DNA of 64,000 bases from Tetragonia tetragonoides (taxonomy: Eukaryota; Streptophyta; Magnoliopsida; Caryophyllales; Aizoaceae): contig CM076152.1 in assembly GCA_038025085.1 (NCBI GenBank), forward strand, positions 33,049,501 to 33,113,500, written 5' to 3'. The translations under genes were made by a program, and so were the position numbers. This document shows positions 59,322 through 64,000 of this stretch, piece by piece. Every line of letters starts with the position of its first letter. Position 1 is the first letter of the stretch. Below the pieces are notes generated by a model. The model did not search any database and had not been told where the DNA came from. It worked only from the letters and a program-made list of their open reading frames with translations.

Positions 59322-62300
59322 ATGGTGAATTCTACTGGGATGGTTGGGGACAGGGAGTTGAATGCAGATATGAGGGGCAGTTTAGCTGTTTATTTGGAAG
59401 ATTTGTCCATGTCTCCACAGATGAAAGGCCACGAGGCTGCGGTAGAGAGGCGGAAATCCTTGAGAGCACGTTATTACTACGGGATTATATTCTTGCTTAC
59501 GAGTCTCATGGCGTGGTTTATTCGAGATTACATCGTTAGAGTTATTCCAGAAAATCATTGTAAGTCCTAGGTCTGTCTTTGAATCATAATTGTTTTTTTA
59601 CTGTTTCGCAGTTTAATTCAATTGAGGTACCAATGCAAACGGTTAGGATCGTATTTCCTTTTAATATTAAAGTTAGAGTAATCAAAATTATCACTTATCG
59701 TGGCTGACTAATCACTAGTGACTGATAGATTATATACCATGTAGCTGAAAATGCTTTGTAGTTTTCCTTCATGCCTGTACTTAGTGTACTACACTTGGCA
59801 TTGCTCCTGCAAAATGTTGATTTTCTATCCTGTATTCTAGCACTTTCTCTTTTGGTCAAACACTTCCGATCTCCGGGAAGATTGCAGATCTCAATTATGT
59901 AATCATAATAGTGGTAATTTCAAGACGTCTTCTATGCTGATGTATTTGTGTCTGTGCAGTTCATAAAGCCTGTGGAATTGGAGGGCGTGATTGCATTCAC
60001 ACAATGGGAGTTCTTCGTGTCAGCTTTGGATGCTTTGTATCTATTTTGAACTTTAGCAAGAAAATCTAGATAAGATTATAATTGTTGTTTTAGATCCTTT
60101 GCTTCTGAATAGTAAAATAATTATTACCTGACCATTTTGTATTAACTCTCCCTGCTAGACTAATACTAATACTGCTGCAATATACTGCCACCATTTCGGT
60201 GTCTTAGTTGATCAATTAATCTGAACTAAAGAAAATATAGAATCGCATATATACAATATTGTGAAGCTAATTCTCTGTACTATTTAGTAGGCTTCCTATA
60301 AGCAAATCAGTATATTACTTTAGGATGGCAGCAGTATGTTGGATTTGTAAGCTTAAATTCTCCACGAGCATCCTTAACACTTATATCAGATGTTTTTCTT
60401 TTTGATGTTCCTCGCAACAATCAAAACGAGCAAGTTACATGACGTTCGCAATGTTTGGCATTCGGGATGGTGGCCAGTGAAATTCATTCTATTAGTTTTA
60501 TCGATGACATCTCCTTTCTTCATCCCTTCAGAATTTATTCAGTTATACGGTGAGTTCGAATTAGTTCCAGCAGAAAACATTTATTAGCTTGCTCTAAATT
60601 TGAGAAGAACTCTTGCTCATCTCCTGCATCTTGAAGCTTATTGGTCTTCTGCTGTTTATTTGTTTTACACGACATGGGAATATACCAGTTGGTTTTTTTA
60701 GCTGATGCCAACATATAGCAAATTAACATTTGGTCTCTCTGTTTATATGCAGGCGAATTTGCCCGTATAGGTGCAGGGTACCCTTCTTAAATTCTATCTT
60801 GATATTTCATAATAATGATGAGTGTATCATAACATGATAAATGAAACCTGCAATTATTGTATGTTGCCCCTGATAAGAGTCCTATTTTGTTCACCTGTTT
60901 ATCATTCTGACACCAATATGTGTTAATGTCATCGTGTAAATTGTACTTTGGTGTCTTATAGGGAAGTTGAAAATTCCGCAAACATTTTTGTCAGCGAGTT
61001 ACACACTTATATGACCTCTGTTCTGAGTCAAATTAGCATTTCAAATTCTCTATTTCTGACATAGATGATCAATCTCAAGTGTCTTCAAAATAAATGGTGT
61101 TTATACCGAAACAGCATCAAACCTGAAGCAATGATTGTTAAGAAAAGACCTCAAACTTTTCAAATTTAAGCAATATACTTGTTGCTTTTGGTCTTTTTAC
61201 TGGACAAATATTTGTAGCTCAAGTACTATAGCAAATTATTTTCTGTACTTGTCAGAAAAGTTTAGAATCCAGTATTTCAGAAGCACCTGTGATCAATAGC
61301 AAGTGATTTTCAGAATAATTGGTGATTGGACCAAAGCAGAATCAAACGTGAAGTGGTGATTAAGAAAAGACCTCAACAAATCAAATTTAAGTTACTTCCT
61401 GGTTTTGGTCTTTGTGTTGGACACTTATTTATAGGTCAGGTACTATAGCAGGCAATTTCTGAATTTGGCCAAAAAGGTTTGAATCCAGTATTACAGAATT
61501 CAGAAGCGCAGTGATCCGTGAAAATAACATGGAAACAAGACAACACAATATTACACAAGTGTGAAAATGTTTTCAACTTGCCTCTTATGATAATTTGTTG
61601 CAAGCATTTACTGCTGTTTTCTTATCTGTAGGGTTTTCCTTGCTCTCCAACTAATTAGCGTGATTCAGTTTATAGCTTGGTGGAATAACTACTGGATGCC
61701 GGATGCAAAACAGAAGCAAAGGTGTGTTCTTTTCTTTGAACAGCAAACAACTAGCATTATTAATGGGCAACTTATTGCCTCTAATCAAAGGCGTGTTCTT
61801 GAACTTTGTCGTATCATTTTTTTATATGATTCCTATCTAGTTTATTACTTTTCAAGGAAATATTACTGTTGAGGCATATCCTCACAATATATAACTAGAG
61901 GTGTGCATGCTTTAGGGATGGGGAGATTATGATGTATGGAGCTGTCAGTGTAAGGCCCTCTTTTGATCTGCCATTTTGTCAAAGCAAATGAGGGTTGTAA
62001 TAAGAAAAAAGTAAATTAAACTTCAGCATTTTGAGGATTAACTATGTTTGAGGGATGAAGGGACTAATGTACATCTTAGTATTCAGTAATCAGTAGTATA
62101 TAATGGACATCTCTTAATCTTGGGTCAACTTTTAAGTATTTGTGAGATTTCCTTATTTGTGTCACCTTTATTCAGTAGCTATATGCGTCAAGTGGTCTTG
62201 TCTTCTCAGTAATTGGCACAGTGTTAAATTTTTCCTCCTGTTCTAGTTACTTATATGGCAATCAAAGATATCTTTGGTTATGCATGTGTTTTTAGCATGT

Positions 62301-63903
62301 CATATCCATCAATTTTGTATGCTTTGCCTGAAAGTTTTACTTTGTGAATCCACTAATTAAAGTAGTCTTTGTTTATGCAGCTGCTCCCTTGGATTGTTAA
62401 TGTCAACGATTTTCTATGTAGCTTCTCTATGCGGAGTGGTGACTCTGTATATCTTGTATGTCCCAAGGTCCTCCTGTACACTGAACACATTTTTTATCAC
62501 GTGGACTGGAGTATTGCTTCTTGTAATGATGCTTATATCATTACATTCAAAGGTAAGCTTGTTAATGATATATTTTGAAGGTTATATTATAGCTCCTGTC
62601 TATTTGCAACTGATATGGATTTGAACTGATCATTGTGTGAACATGGTTCTTGCATTGTTGGAGCAGGTTAACAGAGGCCTATTATCCTCGGGCATTATGG
62701 CTTCTTATGTCGTCTTCCTATGTTGGTCTGCTATCCGAAGGTCAGATGCTTTATGCTGACTGTAACTGGATACAAAATTTCTTTTCAGAAAGAAATACCA
62801 ACTGTGTAGATTTGTTTACTATGCATCGATTGTCAATTGATGGTCCACATGCAAGGGGATTACACTGGGGTGGTTGTTGTTCTTGTTACTTCATGTCATG
62901 AAAAATATGGTTTTCTTCAATTTTCTTTCCCATCCCTTTATACATGTTTTGGATTCACATAAATGCATTCCGTCCATAGAAGGGAATACAGGGGCCAAAA
63001 TGAACTTGCAAAATAATTTTTTGCATATATGTATAGCTACAACAAACCTTTCAGTTCATGTTTGCTTTCTATGTCAAGATAGACTGGTCGAGAGAATGCT
63101 CAACCTTTACGCAGCCTAATCTACTTATAGTACTTAAGAGTTAAAGGCCATTTATGTAGTTTCCTCTCCGTTAAAAAAATCAAAAATGAAAGATTACTTT
63201 ACTTTTATAACTAAAGCCTCCATTCTTATAGCCATGATTGGTTGTCTTAAGGTTAAAGGATTTTCATATTTGTCCTAGAACTTCAATTTTATGTTGCATA
63301 AGAGACAAGTTGATGAAAACCTGATGTATATAGTTAGTAAATTTAGGTAGGTCATTTTTCAGGGTTGAAAGTCTCAACCCTAACGTAACAACTTTAAATA
63401 ACATGGGTGTCCAAGTTTTGCTTGACTAATTCCATGAGCCCTGAAGTTAACGACCAGGAAAACCTCCAGTGGCCCTCAGGGGACTCGAACCTGGTATCTC
63501 TGGAATACTTCTCAGAGGTCTTACCAGCTGAGCTACCCCCTCGGGGTTCGAACAACTTTAATTGTATGGGTTATACATGACCTATATAAATAAGCGGGCC
63601 AATTCCTCTACTTAAACCTATTTGTATCATATCCTGTTCATGTTATGTTCTCGTATTTTACTGAATATGTTGCTAAAAGTGCCAAAATACAACTTCAAAC
63701 CTAACCTCTTTACATTCCCTGCTGCAAGCTAAGCATTAATGTTTTCTTTTGATGACCAAATTTAACACTTAACTAGGAAGACAATACAATGTTTTATCAT
63801 TAGCGTATTTATCTGGAGATGATTTGTTTTCAGTGAGCCTGCTGGTGTGAAGTGCAGCCCACAGAAGCAAGCAGATGGACATCATGATTGGGTCACTGTA
63901 TTG
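59322..63903 (+). CDS. SERINC (serine incorporator/TMS1-TDE1) family membrane protein, 5' part
   Basis: Multi-pass membrane protein of the SERINC family, linked to incorporation of serine into phosphatidylserine and sphingolipids or to lipid scrambling; plant members are little studied. Coding exons: 59322-59559, 59960-60036, 60390-60549, 60753-60777, 61632-61721, 62381-62552, 62667-62740, 63834-63903. Phases agree and give 302 codons; the donor at 63904 shows the gene continues past the window. Family marks: SLRARYYYGIIFLLTSLMAW with FIRDY; CGIGGRDCIHTMGVLRVSFG; VRNVWHSGWWPVKF; IAWWNNYWMPD; PRSSCTLNTFFITWTGVLLL; and the SEPAGVKCSPQ loop. At least seven membrane spans are visible (exons 1, 2-3, 3, 5, 6, 6, 7). 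The N-terminus is longer and more polar than in animal SERINCs. The start is the first ATG after a 5' UTR intron. Confidence 0.93.
60778..61631 (+). other. SERINC intron 4
   Basis: AT-rich. Two diverged direct repeats of about 180 bp (near 61125-61290 and 61355-61500) share aagaaaagacctcaa, tttggtctttnnnctggacan and ggttngaatccagtatt blocks. No gene. Confidence 0.6.
63398..63550 (-). mobile_element. full-length tRNA-derived SINE with 11-bp TSD
   Basis: Read on the minus strand: tRNA-like head with A box GGTAGCTCAGCTGGTAAG and B box GGTTCGAGTCCCC, then the family body ending GGACACCCATGTTAT. The 11-bp direct repeat AACAACTTTAA is at 63387-63397 and 63551-63561. At 153 bp with both Pol III boxes intact, it is the reference copy for this window. 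It sits in SERINC intron 7. Confidence 0.95.
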
Positions 63904-64000
63904 GTAAGACTTTTTGGTCTCTAAAGTTATGAATGAACCTTGAATGGAAAATTAATACATCGTGTTCCACTTGGTTTTACCTCCTCACTTCTGCATTGGA

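Noticed and set aside
63480..63550. tRNA gene on the minus strand
   Set aside because: A and B boxes are present, but the sequence continues into a SINE body with target duplication and there is no acceptor-stem pairing, so it is the head of a SINE.

Overview
This is a plant nuclear window, most likely from a dicot. The genes are split by GT-AG introns, coding DNA is sparse, and the families are plant ones: a SIK1-type Ste20/Hippo kinase, a RAV-type AP2-B3 transcription factor and a PLS-class PPR protein. A SERINC-like membrane protein is also present. The transposon content is also plant-like (hAT, MULE, Helitron, TRIM, gag-only LTR element, tRNA-derived SINE). I cannot name the species from sequence alone.

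Layout. 1-12.3 kb: the minus-strand SIK1-like kinase, ten exons resolved by splice sites and reading phase. Its introns carry SINE copies, a 5'-truncated LINE, a large terminal-inverted-repeat (TIR) element and an array of repeats that copies the exon 1 donor site. The C-terminal part of the protein is not visible. 12.8-14.4 kb: a decayed Copia polyprotein with an internal triplication. 14.8-20.9 kb: transposon-dense DNA with a Helitron-type end, three Mutator-like (MULE) elements with 9-bp target duplications (TSDs), and a 5S-rRNA-like sequence beside a gag-like frame. 20.97-27.16 kb: an LTR retrotransposon with gag only and three tandem arrays, inserted in one of those MULEs. 27.7-31.7 kb: a pseudogene fragment of the RAV AP2 domain, a third MULE of the same family, a Helitron-like element and an RPA-like fragment. 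32.2-34.5 kb: LINE-like ends. 34.56-39.10 kb: a full-length hAT element with perfect TSD, carrying a nested TRIM. 39.3-41.8 kb: another MULE. 42-47.2 kb: duplicated segments, a ~44-bp minisatellite and MITEs.

47.6-53.2 kb is the second gene island: the RAV-type gene (plus strand) and an intronless PPR gene (minus strand), convergent. 53.6-57.7 kb holds MITEs, a LINE RNase H fragment and a second SINE candidate. 58.7-64 kb holds the first eight coding exons of a SERINC gene that runs off the right edge.

The four host genes have unrelated jobs: growth signalling, transcriptional repression, organelle RNA processing and membrane lipid/serine biology. They do not form a pathway. The main interest is the nested transposon record, which can be dated relatively from exact target duplications and paralogous empty sites.
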